A stretch of 64,000 nucleotides of DNA from Streptomyces sp. NBC_00691 (GTDB lineage Bacteria; Actinomycetota; Actinomycetes; Streptomycetales; Streptomycetaceae), in NCBI RefSeq assembly GCF_036226665.1, contig NZ_CP109007.1, positions 372,001 to 436,000 of the forward strand, written 5' to 3'. The translations under genes were made by a program, and so were the position numbers. Below the pieces are notes generated by a model, which saw only the letters and a program-made list of their open reading frames with translations, did no database searches and was not told where the DNA came from. This document shows, one piece after another, positions 1-8,378 of the stretch. Position 1 is the stretch's first letter, and each line of letters begins with the position of its first letter.

Positions 1-179
1 CCGCGCACGACGCGTCGCCCCGTGTTCCCGAGCCGCGCCACCCGGACGACGACGCTCTGGGCGGGCGCGGTCTGCTCCTGATCGGCGCCCTCGCCGACGA
101 TGTACGGATCCGCTCCTGCCCGCGGGGCAAGGACGTCACCGCCTGCTTCGGCCCGCCCTCGACGGGCCGGCCGGACTGA
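1..179 (+). CDS. C-terminal end of an ATP-binding (HATPase_c_2, anti-sigma kinase type) protein, partial
   Basis: An open frame enters at base 3 and stops with TGA at 177-179. The visible tail contains GGRGLLLIGALADDVRI, which resembles the ATP-lid G-box (GRGLxLI) of RsbW/SpoIIAB-like histidine-kinase-fold proteins, followed by a short C-terminal beta segment. Such proteins bind or phosphorylate STAS anti-sigma antagonists, which fits the STAS and SpoIIE genes just downstream, although those lie on the opposite strand. The N-terminus and the N-box lie outside the window. The family assignment rests on this one motif. Confidence 0.65.
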   Translation, partial: AHDASPRVPEPRHPDDDALGGRGLLLIGALADDVRIRSCPRGKDVTACFGPPSTGRPD

Positions 180-273
180 GGAGGGTCCGCGCGAGGGTCG
201 AGCGGACAGCCGCCCCGTTCGAGGACACCTGCCTCATTCGTCCCCGGACGGTCGTCGGCTCTCGTACGGCACG

Positions 274-699
274 TCAGCGCCGGAGGGAGGCGAGCAGCGG
301 CTGCCAGTCGATGTGCCTCTCCTCGGTGCCCTGCGGCACCAGGGCGAAGGTGTCGCGTACGAGGCGGGCGAGCCGCTCCTTGTCGCACCTGACCGTGGCG
401 CAGTGACCGGCCGGACCGAGCCGCAGGAGGAGGCTGCCGTCGGACGCGGGCCTCAGGCGGACCTCCCCCGCACCGGTGGGGGCCCGCGATCCGCTGAGGA
501 CCATCTCGCGGTCGACGCGCCACACGACGGGCGCTTCGCCCAGGAGGTGGAAGACGATGCTCAGCGCGTGGGGGTCGCGGGAGGTGTAACCGACGGTGGT
601 CTCGATCGGGACGGACGCGTCCGGGGTCAGCAGCTCCATGGCCACGGGCTGCGTGAGGACGCGCGGCGGGGCGAGGGGTGCGACGGGGCGCTGCGGCAT
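274..699 (-). CDS. SsgA-like sporulation/cell-division regulator (SALP family)
   Basis: This 141-residue protein shows the SsgA-family core: MELLTPDASVPIETTVGY near residue 21, then DPHALSIVFHL, then WRVDREMVLSG. SALPs are found in sporulating actinomycetes, where they localise or activate cell-wall enzymes during septation and spore maturation. The ATG at 699 is preceded by GGAGG with about 6 bases of spacing, and the length is typical for the family. It stands alone on the minus strand, downstream of the STAS operon but separated from it by a 273-base spacer that contains short direct repeats. Which of the SALPs (SsgA to SsgG) it matches cannot be decided here. Confidence 0.85.
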   Translation of the reverse strand: MPQRPVAPLAPPRVLTQPVAMELLTPDASVPIETTVGYTSRDPHALSIVFHLLGEAPVVWRVDREMVLSGSRAPTGAGEVRLRPASDGSLLLRLGPAGHCATVRCDKERLARLVRDTFALVPQGTEERHIDWQPLLASLRR

Positions 700-889
700 G
701 GTGGGCCTCCGGCTGAAGGGACGTGGCGAGCGGTGCGGTGTCCGCCTGACCCGTCCTCTCGCTGTTACACCTCTCGCCCGCGAGACGGATGCGCCGTGGG
801 CGTCGCGGTTCCGTGAAGGCCGTGGGAGCGGGGCCGTCGGGGGCCTCGGGGACAGAACCGCCGGAGGGCTGACGCGCGAGGCCCGGAGC

Positions 890-964
890 GGAAGCCGGGC
901 GGGCCTGTCAGAAGCCGGGGCGAGGCCCGGAAAAGACGCCGGGCAGGCCTGTCGGAAGCCGGGC
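890..964. repeat. Short direct repeats in the SsgA-like upstream spacer
   Basis: The sequence GGCCTGTCAGAAGCCGGG at 902-919 recurs at 946-963 with one change, 44 bases apart. A further GAAGCCGGGCGGG occurs at 891-903 and at 955-967. The repeats lie between the STAS stop and the SsgA-like start, so they may belong to the end of the STAS transcript or to the SsgA-like promoter region. No function can be read from them. Confidence 0.6.
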
Positions 965-972
965 GGGGTCCG

Positions 973-1380
973 TCAGGGGCCGGGGAGCCGGGGGCCGTCC
1001 GCCGCGCCGGTCGAGGTGTCCCCGTCGCTCCCCGCGGTCGCGGTCTCGGACCGGCCCGTCAGGTGCTCGTAGGTGCCGGTGAGTCGGAGCAGCCTGTCGA
1101 GCAGGACCGGTCTGCGGTCGAGGTGGAGCCGTACTCCCCTCGCCGCAGCATGCCGGTGGAGGGCGAGCAGGGTGGAGAGGCCCATCGAGTCGCACAGGGT
1201 CATCCGGGCGCAGTCCAGGTGGACGTCCGAGAGGTCGGGCACCGCGTCGATCTGGGCACGGGCCGCTTCGAGCAGCTCGTCGGCGCTGTCCCAGGCGAGG
1301 TCGCCGGAGAGCTCCGCGTACAGGACGCCGTCCGCAGCGGGGGCCGCCTTGAGTTCGAAGGTGCTGTGAGATGCGCTCAT
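973..1380 (-). CDS. STAS-domain anti-sigma factor antagonist
   Basis: The 135-residue protein has a STAS fold: strand ADGVLYAELSGDLAWDSADEL, then DVHLDCARMTLCDSMGLSTLLALH. The serine in CDSMGLS sits at the site that partner kinases phosphorylate in SpoIIAA/RsbV proteins. Its ATG overlaps the stop of the cobalamin-binding gene by ATGA (1377-1380), so the two are translationally coupled. It is the last gene of the operon SpoIIE phosphatase - B12 sensor - STAS, and is the natural dephosphorylation substrate of that phosphatase. The last 25 or so residues are a polar tail outside the domain. Confidence 0.85.
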   Translation of the reverse strand: MSASHSTFELKAAPAADGVLYAELSGDLAWDSADELLEAARAQIDAVPDLSDVHLDCARMTLCDSMGLSTLLALHRHAAARGVRLHLDRRPVLLDRLLRLTGTYEHLTGRSETATAGSDGDTSTGAADGPRLPGP

Positions 1381-2501
1381 GAGTGGGGTCCGGGGGCCGT
1401 TGGGACGGGTACACGGGCGAGGGCGCGACGTCCCGCGACGAGATGGGTCCGCGCGCGGGGGAAGTCGTACTGTGCGTCGGCGAGGAGTCCGAGCGCGGCG
1501 GCCAGGGCGTCGCCCGGGACACCACGGGCCCGCAGGATGCCGGCGGTCCAGGTGACGAAGCCGGTGAACAGCTCGGGGTCGTCGGCGTAGAGGGACGCGG
1601 CGAGGAAGTCGACGATGTGCGCGATGTCCTCGGCGGTCCGTTCCCGCTGCTGTTCGGTGTACGCGGCCATCGCCGGGACCGCGTCCTCCAGCTTCTCGAG
1701 GACGTGGCGGGTGAGTTGCGTCCGGCTGCGGGTGACCAGTGTGTACTCCTGGTCGGACAGGTGCGGCAGTTCGCGGGACGGGTCCCGCGGAGGCGCCTCC
1801 GGGCGCCGCAGGCCGTCGGTCAGGAGGGAGGCGGCGACGCGGGCGTCGGGTGCCCATCCGTCCGCGCCGATCAGGGCGGCGTACCGGCCGTCGGGTCCGA
1901 AGGCGGCTCCGCCGACGAGGACGGGAAGGCCGATGGCCTGGACGGCGGTGACAGCGGCGTGGGCCGTCGGGAGCCGGAGCGGCAGGGAGGCCGAGAGAGC
2001 GACGGCGTCCGCGCCGGTCTGGTGCAGATGCGCGATCAGGTGAGGGGTGGGGACGTGAGCCCCCAGGTAGTCGACGACGAAGCCCCGGCTGCGCAGGACT
2101 TCGGCGAATAGGCGGGCGGGCAGCGCGTGCCACTCTCCGTCGACGCAGGCGACGGTGACGCGCTGCGGTGCCGTCGCGGTCGCCCGCCGGGCGTCCGGCC
2201 CGGCGGCGGTGCGGTGGCTCGGGGCCCGGTGGGCGAGGGCGGCGATGACGCGGTCCTGGATCGCGGTCACCGCGTGCTCCTGCGCGACGCCGATGCGGCC
2301 GGCGGCCCATTCGCCGCCGACCCTGGCCTGTACGGGTCCGATCACGTCGAGCAGGAGGTCCTCCTTCGTGGCCCCCGCGTCGTGGGCGTCGAAGACCGCC
2401 TGGGCGGCCGCCGTCTCGTCCCTCGCCGTGAGGGCCGCCCACAGCCGCTCGCGCGTTCCGACGAGGCCGGTGGACGAGGTCGTGGTGTGCGTGATCGTCA
2501 T
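1377..2501 (-). CDS. Stand-alone cobalamin-binding sensor with a CarH/LitR-type Wx9EH motif
   Basis: This 374-residue protein has a four-helix cap (about 15-95) with the motif W65-x9-E75-H76, the signature of adenosylcobalamin photoreceptors of the CarH/LitR group. A B12-binding Rossmann domain follows (about 113-235), with DGEWHALP holding the candidate lower axial His125, LSASLPL, and VLVGGAAFG. HxxG is changed to HALP, and the residue after W65 is Ala, whereas CarH has the His that caps cobalt after light. No MerR DNA-binding domain is present; a helical C-terminal domain of unknown kind (about 250-360) takes its place. The ATG at 2501 overlaps the upstream phosphatase stop by four bases, and the gene end overlaps the STAS start. 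Light or B12 sensing feeding a partner switch is an inference. Confidence 0.75.
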   Translation of the reverse strand: MTITHTTTSSTGLVGTRERLWAALTARDETAAAQAVFDAHDAGATKEDLLLDVIGPVQARVGGEWAAGRIGVAQEHAVTAIQDRVIAALAHRAPSHRTAAGPDARRATATAPQRVTVACVDGEWHALPARLFAEVLRSRGFVVDYLGAHVPTPHLIAHLHQTGADAVALSASLPLRLPTAHAAVTAVQAIGLPVLVGGAAFGPDGRYAALIGADGWAPDARVAASLLTDGLRRPEAPPRDPSRELPHLSDQEYTLVTRSRTQLTRHVLEKLEDAVPAMAAYTEQQRERTAEDIAHIVDFLAASLYADDPELFTGFVTWTAGILRARGVPGDALAAALGLLADAQYDFPRARTHLVAGRRALARVPVPTAPGPHS

Positions 2502-4180
2502 GCGGTGTACCTGCCCCGGGTGTGGCCGTTCACCGCGGAGAGATGGTTGGTGTGCGGTGCGGTGATGACGACGACCGCCATGTCGTCGTGCGGACCACGG
2601 CCCACCCAGTCGCCGGTGATCATCTGGAGGCGTTCGACGACGGCCTCCGCGGGGAGTCCGACGCACTCGGCCAGAGTGGCCTGGAGCCGGTCCTCGCCGA
2701 ACATGGACGAACCCAGCGGTCCGCCCCGGGCCTCGGTGATCCCGTCCGTGTAGAGCAGGCACGTCTCGCCGGGCGACAGGTGCACGGTCGCGGACCGGGA
2801 GGTGACCTCGGGAAGTGCGCCCACGAGGGTTCCGCTCGTGTCCGCCTCCTCCACCTCTCCCGTGGTGCGCAGGATGAGGGGCCGAGGATGGCCGGCGCTG
2901 GTCAGCCTCAGCCGCACCTGGCCGCCCGAGCGGCGTACCGAGGCCAGGACCAGCGTGGCGAAGCGGGTGTGACGAGAGGTCAGGAGGGCGCCGTTGAGCA
3001 GCTTCAGGACGTCCTGGTGGTCGCCGGCGAGGGGCAGGAGCGCCTGGACGGTGCTGCGGATCCTGCCCGTGAGCACGGCGGCGTCAAGGCCCTTGCCGCA
3101 CACGTCGCCGAGGACGGCGAGCGTCTCCTCGTCGGCGGTGTTCCCGGCGTGCACGTCGTAGAAGTCGCCGCCGATCCGCTCCGTGTCCTGGGAGGTCCGG
3201 TAGCCGCCGGCGAAGTCGACCCCCTGGACATGGCGGAGTCGCGGCGGGAGGAGTTCGGCGATCAGCGCGCGGGTGATGCGCGCCTGCTCCGCGTAGAGGC
3301 GTGCGGCCGACAGGGCGGCGCCGGCCCGGGCGGCGAAGAGCCGGGCGAAGAGTTCCTCGGAGGAGTCGAAGGCCCTCCGCCCTCCGCGCCGCAGCAGGAT
3401 CAGGACGCCCGCGGGCACGCCGTGGCCGGGCAGGGGTGTGATGGCGACGGCGCCGGGGGTCCCTTCGAAGTCCTCGGGGACGGCCCAGTCCGGCAGCTCC
3501 GCCGGGTCGATCCAGCGGGCGGGCACCGGGGGGAATCCCTGGAGGGCCTCGGCCAGGCCGGGAACCGACGTCGGGTCCATCGTCACCTGGCTCCGGTCCC
3601 AGCGGTCGCCCACCGCGGTGACCACGCCGTACCGATTCCTCACGGGCGGGGAGACCACGAGCGCCGCGTCGCCGAGGTGGGCCGCGGCGAGCAGGGCCGT
3701 CTTCTCCAGGCAGCGGTCGGGGTTCAGCGAGGCGAGGAGCTGTGTGGACGCCTCGGCCAGGAGCGCGGTGCGCTCCCGTTCGGTACGCAGGGCGTCCTCC
3801 GCGGCGTTCAGATCGGAGTCGTCGACCAGCCACCAGGCGACGTCGCCTTGCCCGGACTCGGTGGGGTGGGCGCGCAGGAGGCGGCCCTCGTGACTCCCCC
3901 GCAGGGCGAGACGTCCCGCTCGCGCGGGTGCCGGAACGGACGGCGCCGGCACCCGGCGGGACAGCCGCTGGTGTGCGTCGGCCAGCCATCCGGGGACGAC
4001 CTCGTCCAGCCATGAGCCGACGCCCATCTCCGGGAAGAGGTCGGCGGCGGCGGTGTTGAACTCGACGACGCCGCCCTCGCGGTCGGCCACCACCGCCGGG
4101 TGGGGCGAACGGAGCCAGGAGATGCCTCCGGCTTCGGGAGTGACCTGAGAGCGACCGAACCCATCTTCGAAAACAGTCAT
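2498..4180 (-). CDS. PAS-GAF-SpoIIE (PP2C) protein phosphatase
   Basis: The protein has about 560 residues. An N-terminal PAS-like segment (WLRSPHPAVVADREGGVVEFN) is followed by a GAF-like domain (about 130-300) and a SpoIIE/RsbU phosphatase domain. The metal-site motifs are intact: RIGGDFYD, LGDVCGKGLDAA, LLYTDGITEARGG and GPHDDMAVV. It would dephosphorylate a STAS antagonist, most simply the one two genes downstream. Its stop overlaps the B12-sensor start by four bases. An ATG at 4180 and an in-frame GTG at 4210 are both possible starts; the GTG has a GGGGAAG directly against it and neither has an ideal ribosome site. It heads the three-gene operon. Confidence 0.85.
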   Translation of the reverse strand: MTVFEDGFGRSQVTPEAGGISWLRSPHPAVVADREGGVVEFNTAAADLFPEMGVGSWLDEVVPGWLADAHQRLSRRVPAPSVPAPARAGRLALRGSHEGRLLRAHPTESGQGDVAWWLVDDSDLNAAEDALRTERERTALLAEASTQLLASLNPDRCLEKTALLAAAHLGDAALVVSPPVRNRYGVVTAVGDRWDRSQVTMDPTSVPGLAEALQGFPPVPARWIDPAELPDWAVPEDFEGTPGAVAITPLPGHGVPAGVLILLRRGGRRAFDSSEELFARLFAARAGAALSAARLYAEQARITRALIAELLPPRLRHVQGVDFAGGYRTSQDTERIGGDFYDVHAGNTADEETLAVLGDVCGKGLDAAVLTGRIRSTVQALLPLAGDHQDVLKLLNGALLTSRHTRFATLVLASVRRSGGQVRLRLTSAGHPRPLILRTTGEVEEADTSGTLVGALPEVTSRSATVHLSPGETCLLYTDGITEARGGPLGSSMFGEDRLQATLAECVGLPAEAVVERLQMITGDWVGRGPHDDMAVVVITAPHTNHLSAVNGHTRGRYTA

Positions 4181-4451
4181 ATGCGTGGCCCGCGCGTCGT
4201 GGCCCGCCACCTTCCCCGCTCGACGACAGTTTGCCTGCCCACCCTTCCTCAGGGCGCCTCACACATCAAGTGAACCCTCCTCTTTCGGTACGCATCCGAC
4301 CCTCCCTCGCCATACCCGCACCAACCCGGCACAAGACCTTCACGGATGGCGCATCCTCCTGCGCGACCGACGACCCGGCGGTTCTCCCGGTCCGTCGCGC
4401 CCCGCCATCGGATTCGTGGCGGCGGAACGCGTTTCGGCTGCGTGTTCGGGG

Positions 4452-5087
4452 TCATTCGGAACCTCGGATGTGGTCCTCGACCCGGAGGGGTTCCGTCGTG
4501 TCGGTCATGGTGTTCCTGGTGTTCGGTGTCGGGGTGGCGATGGCGTGGTGGGGCATCGCCCCGGTCCGCGCCCCCGTCCGCGGCGGTGTGCGGAAAGGAC
4601 CCCGGTGACGGCCGGGAGCAGCGTTCCCGGCCGCGGCGGCGTACTCCGGCAGGAGGGAGAGGCACGCCCTGACCCGCTTCCCCTCCGGTTCCGGCTCCAC
4701 GCTCACCGTCTCGCAGACGGAGACGACGATCTCGACACCGTGCTGTCCGATGCGGCGGGGATCGTGTCCGCGAGGTACGGGGGCGGCGGCCTCGCGGTCG
4801 AAGACCGAGATCTCCAGGGTGTCCTGCCGCAGCTCCAGCAGCAGTCGGCAGGGGCCGGCCGCGTGCCGGACCGCGTTGGTCACGAGCTCGCTGACCACCA
4901 GCCGCGCCAGCTCGACGCGCTCGTCGGCCACCGGTTCACGCCCCGCGGACGGGGCGGCCGCGAGGAAGTCGGCCGTGAAGGCGCGGGCGGAGGCGATCGC
5001 TCCGCCGTCGTGGGCGTCGTCGTAGACGACACTCGCGGCCAGCAAGGGCTCCCGTGCCGCGGGCTCCGCCGTCATCGCGTATGTCAT
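4452..5087 (-). CDS. ATP-binding protein of the anti-sigma (RsbW-like) HATPase family
   Basis: The 211-residue protein has the N-box ELARLVVSELVTNAVRHA, then strand CRLLLELRQDTLEISVFD and HGVEIVVSVCETVSVE, as in single-domain serine kinases/anti-sigma factors. The fold ends near residue 145, and about 65 residues of Pro/Thr-rich tail follow that are unusual for the family. ATG 5087 has GGGGAG about ten bases upstream; ATG 5075 is an alternative. It lies between two SpoIIE genes on the same strand and could be the kinase arm of a partner switch with the nearby STAS proteins. Confidence 0.75.
   Translation of the reverse strand: MTYAMTAEPAAREPLLAASVVYDDAHDGGAIASARAFTADFLAAAPSAGREPVADERVELARLVVSELVTNAVRHAAGPCRLLLELRQDTLEISVFDREAAAPVPRGHDPRRIGQHGVEIVVSVCETVSVEPEPEGKRVRACLSLLPEYAAAAGNAAPGRHRGPFRTPPRTGARTGAMPHHAIATPTPNTRNTMTDTTEPLRVEDHIRGSE
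4498..4608 (+). CDS. Possible 36-residue single-span membrane peptide
   Basis: A GTG at 4498 is preceded by GGAGGGG with seven bases of spacing. It encodes VMVFLVFGVGVAMAWWGIAP, a convincing transmembrane stretch, followed by a basic tail ending GGVRKGPR. The frame lies antisense to the atypical C-terminal tail of the HATPase gene, so only one of the two is likely to be under strong selection there. The strong ribosome site and hydrophobic pattern support it. No family is recognised, and chance cannot be excluded at this length. Confidence 0.3.
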   Translation: MSVMVFLVFGVGVAMAWWGIAPVRAPVRGGVRKGPR

Positions 5088-5200
5088 GGCGCTGGTACTC
5101 CCCTCGTCCGGTGGGTGCGCCGGGCACCTCCCCCTCCGCCTTTCCCCTCTTCATGGTTCCCACACCGCCCACCACGCGGATCACACAGACCGGTGGCGCG

Positions 5201-6415
5201 TCAGGGAGGGGGCGCGGCGGGTTCCCCGCCCGGTCTCGGGTCCGGTGGGGCCGCCCCGCGGCCGTTCCAGTCGAGGCAGAGCACGAGGACGGCGTCCGAT
5301 GCGCCCCGGGGTGTCTCGCACAGTGCCCGTACGACGGCTCCGGGAGCGTCCGCGCAGCTCAGGTGGCTGGTCCGGGCGAGCGCCCGCGCGACGGGACCCT
5401 CCGGCGCCTCGTACTCCCCGGTGGACGCGGGATGGCCCGTACCGCAGGCGACGAAGATCAGCCGGTCGCCGGGGAGGAGGCGCAGGTGCTGGGGCGCGTA
5501 GACGGTGTCCTCGAACATGCCGAGGGGCAGTTGCCTGTCCAGTTCGACGCGCTCGGGAACGGCGTCGCGGATCAGCCAGAGCGACGGCGACCCGGCGTCG
5601 ACCACCTCGATCCCGCCGGTGGCGAGGTCGAGACGGAGCAGCAGGGCGGCCAGCGGGCTCTTCCCCCGGTACTGCCCGTAGAGCGCCTGGTCGGTGAGGC
5701 TGGCCTGCCCCACCAGGTCGAGTCCGGCCCGCCGGGCGTTGCGGATCGCCGTCAGGGCGAAGGTGCTCACCAGGGCGGCGGGAGTACCGGGCCCGATGCC
5801 GTCGGCGACGGTCAGCAGGAGTTCGTCCGCGGTCACGCTCCAGTCCAGGAGGTGTCCGCCCGAGGTGTAGGCGGGCTCCCAGTGCGCGTGGAGGTCGAAC
5901 GCCGGCCCGGCACAGGCCCGGCCCGGCAGGGTGTCCCACTGCATCTCCCCCGCGACGCTGAGGGCGTGCGTCCTGCGGGTGCTGCGGTACAGGTCGGTGT
6001 GGCGGTCGGCGACGCACAGGGCGTGTCCGAGCGTCTCGGCGACGCGGCCGAGACTCTCGACGGTCTCCGGCGTGCCCCGGTCCGACGGCAGGATGACCAC
6101 GAGCACGCCGAATCGGTCGCCGCGGACCGTGACGGGAAGGTAAACGGTCGCCGTGGGCCCGACATCACGCGAAAGATATGGTTGCTGCGTGCGGAAGACT
6201 CGACCCGCGGGGCCCGCGTCCACGGGCACGTGCGGCGCTCCGGCAGGCGCCTGCACGGGCACCACGGGGCGCAGGGACGTGAATCCGTAGTCGATGAGCA
6301 GCAGGTCGGCGGAGGACGCGGCGTACAGCCGCGTGAGACTGGTACGGAGGGAGTCCAGGAGGAGATGTGGTGCCGCCCCGCGCAGTGCGCCTTCCACTGT
6401 CACGTATCGATCCAC
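5201..6415 (-). CDS. GAF-SpoIIE-like protein with a degenerate phosphatase site
   Basis: The protein has about 404 residues, with a GAF-like half (YLPVTVRGDRFGVLVVIL) and a SpoIIE-like half. Key metal positions are altered: GGDxYD is GGHLLDW, the usual YTDGxxE is FVACGTGHPAS, and the end reads ASDAVLVLCLDW. Only the ADGIGPG aspartate looks intact. It is probably a non-catalytic or weak phosphatase that acts as a sensor or binding partner. It is related to the 7144-8331 product (shared CLDWNG tail and domain order), and the two flank the MarR gene. GTG 6415 was chosen by comparison with that paralogue; GTG 6466 is an alternative that would leave only 44 bases to the divergent MarR start. Confidence 0.75.
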   Translation of the reverse strand: MDRYVTVEGALRGAAPHLLLDSLRTSLTRLYAASSADLLLIDYGFTSLRPVVPVQAPAGAPHVPVDAGPAGRVFRTQQPYLSRDVGPTATVYLPVTVRGDRFGVLVVILPSDRGTPETVESLGRVAETLGHALCVADRHTDLYRSTRRTHALSVAGEMQWDTLPGRACAGPAFDLHAHWEPAYTSGGHLLDWSVTADELLLTVADGIGPGTPAALVSTFALTAIRNARRAGLDLVGQASLTDQALYGQYRGKSPLAALLLRLDLATGGIEVVDAGSPSLWLIRDAVPERVELDRQLPLGMFEDTVYAPQHLRLLPGDRLIFVACGTGHPASTGEYEAPEGPVARALARTSHLSCADAPGAVVRALCETPRGASDAVLVLCLDWNGRGAAPPDPRPGGEPAAPPP

Positions 6416-6510
6416 CGGATCCGTACCGCCTTCTGGAGAGATGTGGAGATGACCGGTCCGCCGCACGGCCGAGGTCCTCGGCCCCGGACGCCCGAGGAGT
6501 GTCGGCAGGC

Positions 6511-7023
6511 ATGAACACCAACCCCGCTCCGTCGCCGCGGGAACCGCAGCAGACGGCCGAGGCCGCGCGGGAGCTCATCGAGCTGCTGGAGGTGCTGTGG
6601 GAGCGCGGCCGGGACATGGTGTCGTCGACACCGGTCTCGGCGAGTCAGCTGCGCGTGCTCTACAGCCTGGACCGCGAGGAGGGCATCAGCCTGCGCATCC
6701 TGGGTGACCTGCTCGGTTCCGCCCCGCCGTCGGTCAGCCGCATGTGCGACCGGCTGGAGGCGCTGGGCTTCGTCCAGCGCCTGCCCAGCCCCGTGAGCCG
6801 GAGGCAGCTGGAGCTGCATCTGACCGGGCACGGCAAGGCGTACCTGCGGGAGCTCCGGGCCCAGCGGGAGCAAGCCCTGCTCGCGGTCATCGCCGACATG
6901 TCACCGACGAGCCGCAAGGCCCTGCTGCGGGGGCTCACGGGGTTCCACGAGGCCCTGGGCGAGAGCGGGTCGGCCGCTTCGTCACGCCCGCGCACGCCGT
7001 TGAAGGACGTCAGCTCGGCCTGA
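6511..7023 (+). CDS. MarR-family transcriptional regulator
   Basis: The 170-residue protein contains a winged helix: SASQLRVLYSLDREEGISLRILGDLLG, the recognition helix region APPSVSRMCDRLEALGFVQRL, and a wing with SRRQLELHLTGHGKAYL. It probably binds DNA as a dimer. The ATG at 6511 is preceded by GAGGAG, at somewhat long spacing. It is divergent from the degenerate SpoIIE gene 5201-6415 and convergent with the related one at 7144-8331, which suggests that the three act together. No clear palindromic operator was seen in the short gap between the divergent starts. Confidence 0.85.
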   Translation: MNTNPAPSPREPQQTAEAARELIELLEVLWERGRDMVSSTPVSASQLRVLYSLDREEGISLRILGDLLGSAPPSVSRMCDRLEALGFVQRLPSPVSRRQLELHLTGHGKAYLRELRAQREQALLAVIADMSPTSRKALLRGLTGFHEALGESGSAASSRPRTPLKDVSSA

Positions 7024-7143
7024 CCCCCGTGCGGCGCCGGCTCCGGCCGGGCGCACACCCCATGTCCCCATCGCCACCCCTGGTTCTCCATGACGTGTCC
7101 CACCGGGCACGCGCCCGGGAGGAGTACCCCAAGGATACAGTTG

Positions 7144-8331
7144 TCACACGGCAACTGTTGACACGGCGCCGTTCCAGTCGAGGCAGACGACGAGGGCGTC
7201 GTCCTCCAGTGCGCCGCCGCCGTGATGAGCGCTGAGCTCCCGGAGCATCGCCTGCGGGACGTGCGTGGGCGGCAGCAGACGCGTCCCCCTGAGCGCACGG
7301 GCCAGCGCCCGGTCCCCGTAGCTCTCGCCGGCCGGTGAGACGGCGGCGTACACCCCGTCGCTGCCGAACAGAAGGCGGTCCCCCGGCCGCACGGTGAACC
7401 GCTCGGGGACGTACACGGAGTCCTCGAACATGCCGAGGGGCAACTGCGCCTCGAAGCCGATGGACTCGACGGAATGGCCCCGCAGCCGCCACAGGCGAGG
7501 CGAACCGGCGTCCACGGCCTCCACCTCTCCCGTGGCCATGTCGAAGGACAGGAGCAGCACCGACACGAAGGCGCCGCCCCGGTACTGCGCGTACACGGCC
7601 TGGTCGGCCAGCGCGGCCTGGTCCGCGAGGGCGAGACCGGCCCGGCGGGCGTTGCGGAGCGCGTTGATCGCCAGGTTCGTCAGCAGGGCGGCCTCGATGC
7701 CCTCCCCCATGCCGTTGGTGACGGTGAGGGTGAGACGGCCCTCGGAGACCGACCAGTCGTAGTTGTCGCCGAAGATGGCGTACGCGGGTTCGAGGTGGGC
7801 GGCGAGGGCGAACTCGGGGCGGGCGCACGAACGGCCGGGCAGGAGCTGCCACTGCATCTCCGCCGCGAGCGTGAGCCGCACCGCCCTGCGTGCCAGGACG
7901 TACAGGTCCGTGTCGCGCTCGGCCACCAGGATCTCGTGGCCGAGTGCCTCGCAGATCTGGGCGAGTCCCGGGAACAGGGGGCCCAGGTCGATTCCCGGGG
8001 GCAGTTCGGCGGTGAGGACACCCAGCCGGTCTCCACGGACGGTCACGGGCAGGTGGAGCAGGACCGACGCCGGTCCGTGGACCGCATAGGGCTCCTGGGC
8101 ACCGAAGGCTCGGCCCTCGGGACTGTCGTGGATCGGGATCGACGGATCGGCCCCGGGGGTGCGCTCGACGAGCTGGAGCGTCCGCAAGCCGTAGTCGGCG
8201 AGGCGGAGTTCCACCCGCAGGGCGCCGCAGCACTCCCGCAGGGCGTCCTCGACGACGCTCACCAGCCGGTGCGGAGCTGCCCGGCGGAGCGCCTGCTCGA
8301 CGTCGGCGATCTCGTGCACGTTCTCCCTCAT
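7144..8331 (-). CDS. GAF-SpoIIE-family phosphatase-like protein, partly degenerate
   Basis: The 395-residue protein has a GAF-like region (LLHLPVTVRGDRLGVLTAEL) and a SpoIIE-like region. GDNYDW, GSDGVY and LEDDALVVCLDWNG keep their aspartates, but the central GDVxGxG motif has become TNGMGEG, replacing a metal-binding Asp by Asn. Catalysis may be reduced or lost. It is a paralogue of the 5201-6415 protein on the far side of the MarR gene. The ATG at 8331 was preferred over an upstream GTG/ATG because GAGAGGAAGG lies directly before it and the conserved region starts right after. It is followed upstream by a STAS gene on the same strand. Confidence 0.75.
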   Translation of the reverse strand: MRENVHEIADVEQALRRAAPHRLVSVVEDALRECCGALRVELRLADYGLRTLQLVERTPGADPSIPIHDSPEGRAFGAQEPYAVHGPASVLLHLPVTVRGDRLGVLTAELPPGIDLGPLFPGLAQICEALGHEILVAERDTDLYVLARRAVRLTLAAEMQWQLLPGRSCARPEFALAAHLEPAYAIFGDNYDWSVSEGRLTLTVTNGMGEGIEAALLTNLAINALRNARRAGLALADQAALADQAVYAQYRGGAFVSVLLLSFDMATGEVEAVDAGSPRLWRLRGHSVESIGFEAQLPLGMFEDSVYVPERFTVRPGDRLLFGSDGVYAAVSPAGESYGDRALARALRGTRLLPPTHVPQAMLRELSAHHGGGALEDDALVVCLDWNGAVSTVAV

Positions 8332-8378
8332 CCTTCCTCTCGGGCCCGGTCCCGTGCCGGGCACCGCGCTCCCTTCCG

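Noticed and set aside
100..816. Long + strand frame across the first partial gene and the SsgA-like gene
   Set aside because: It is antisense to the SsgA-like gene, has low-complexity R/G/P composition and no family motif; typical of high-GC shadow frames.
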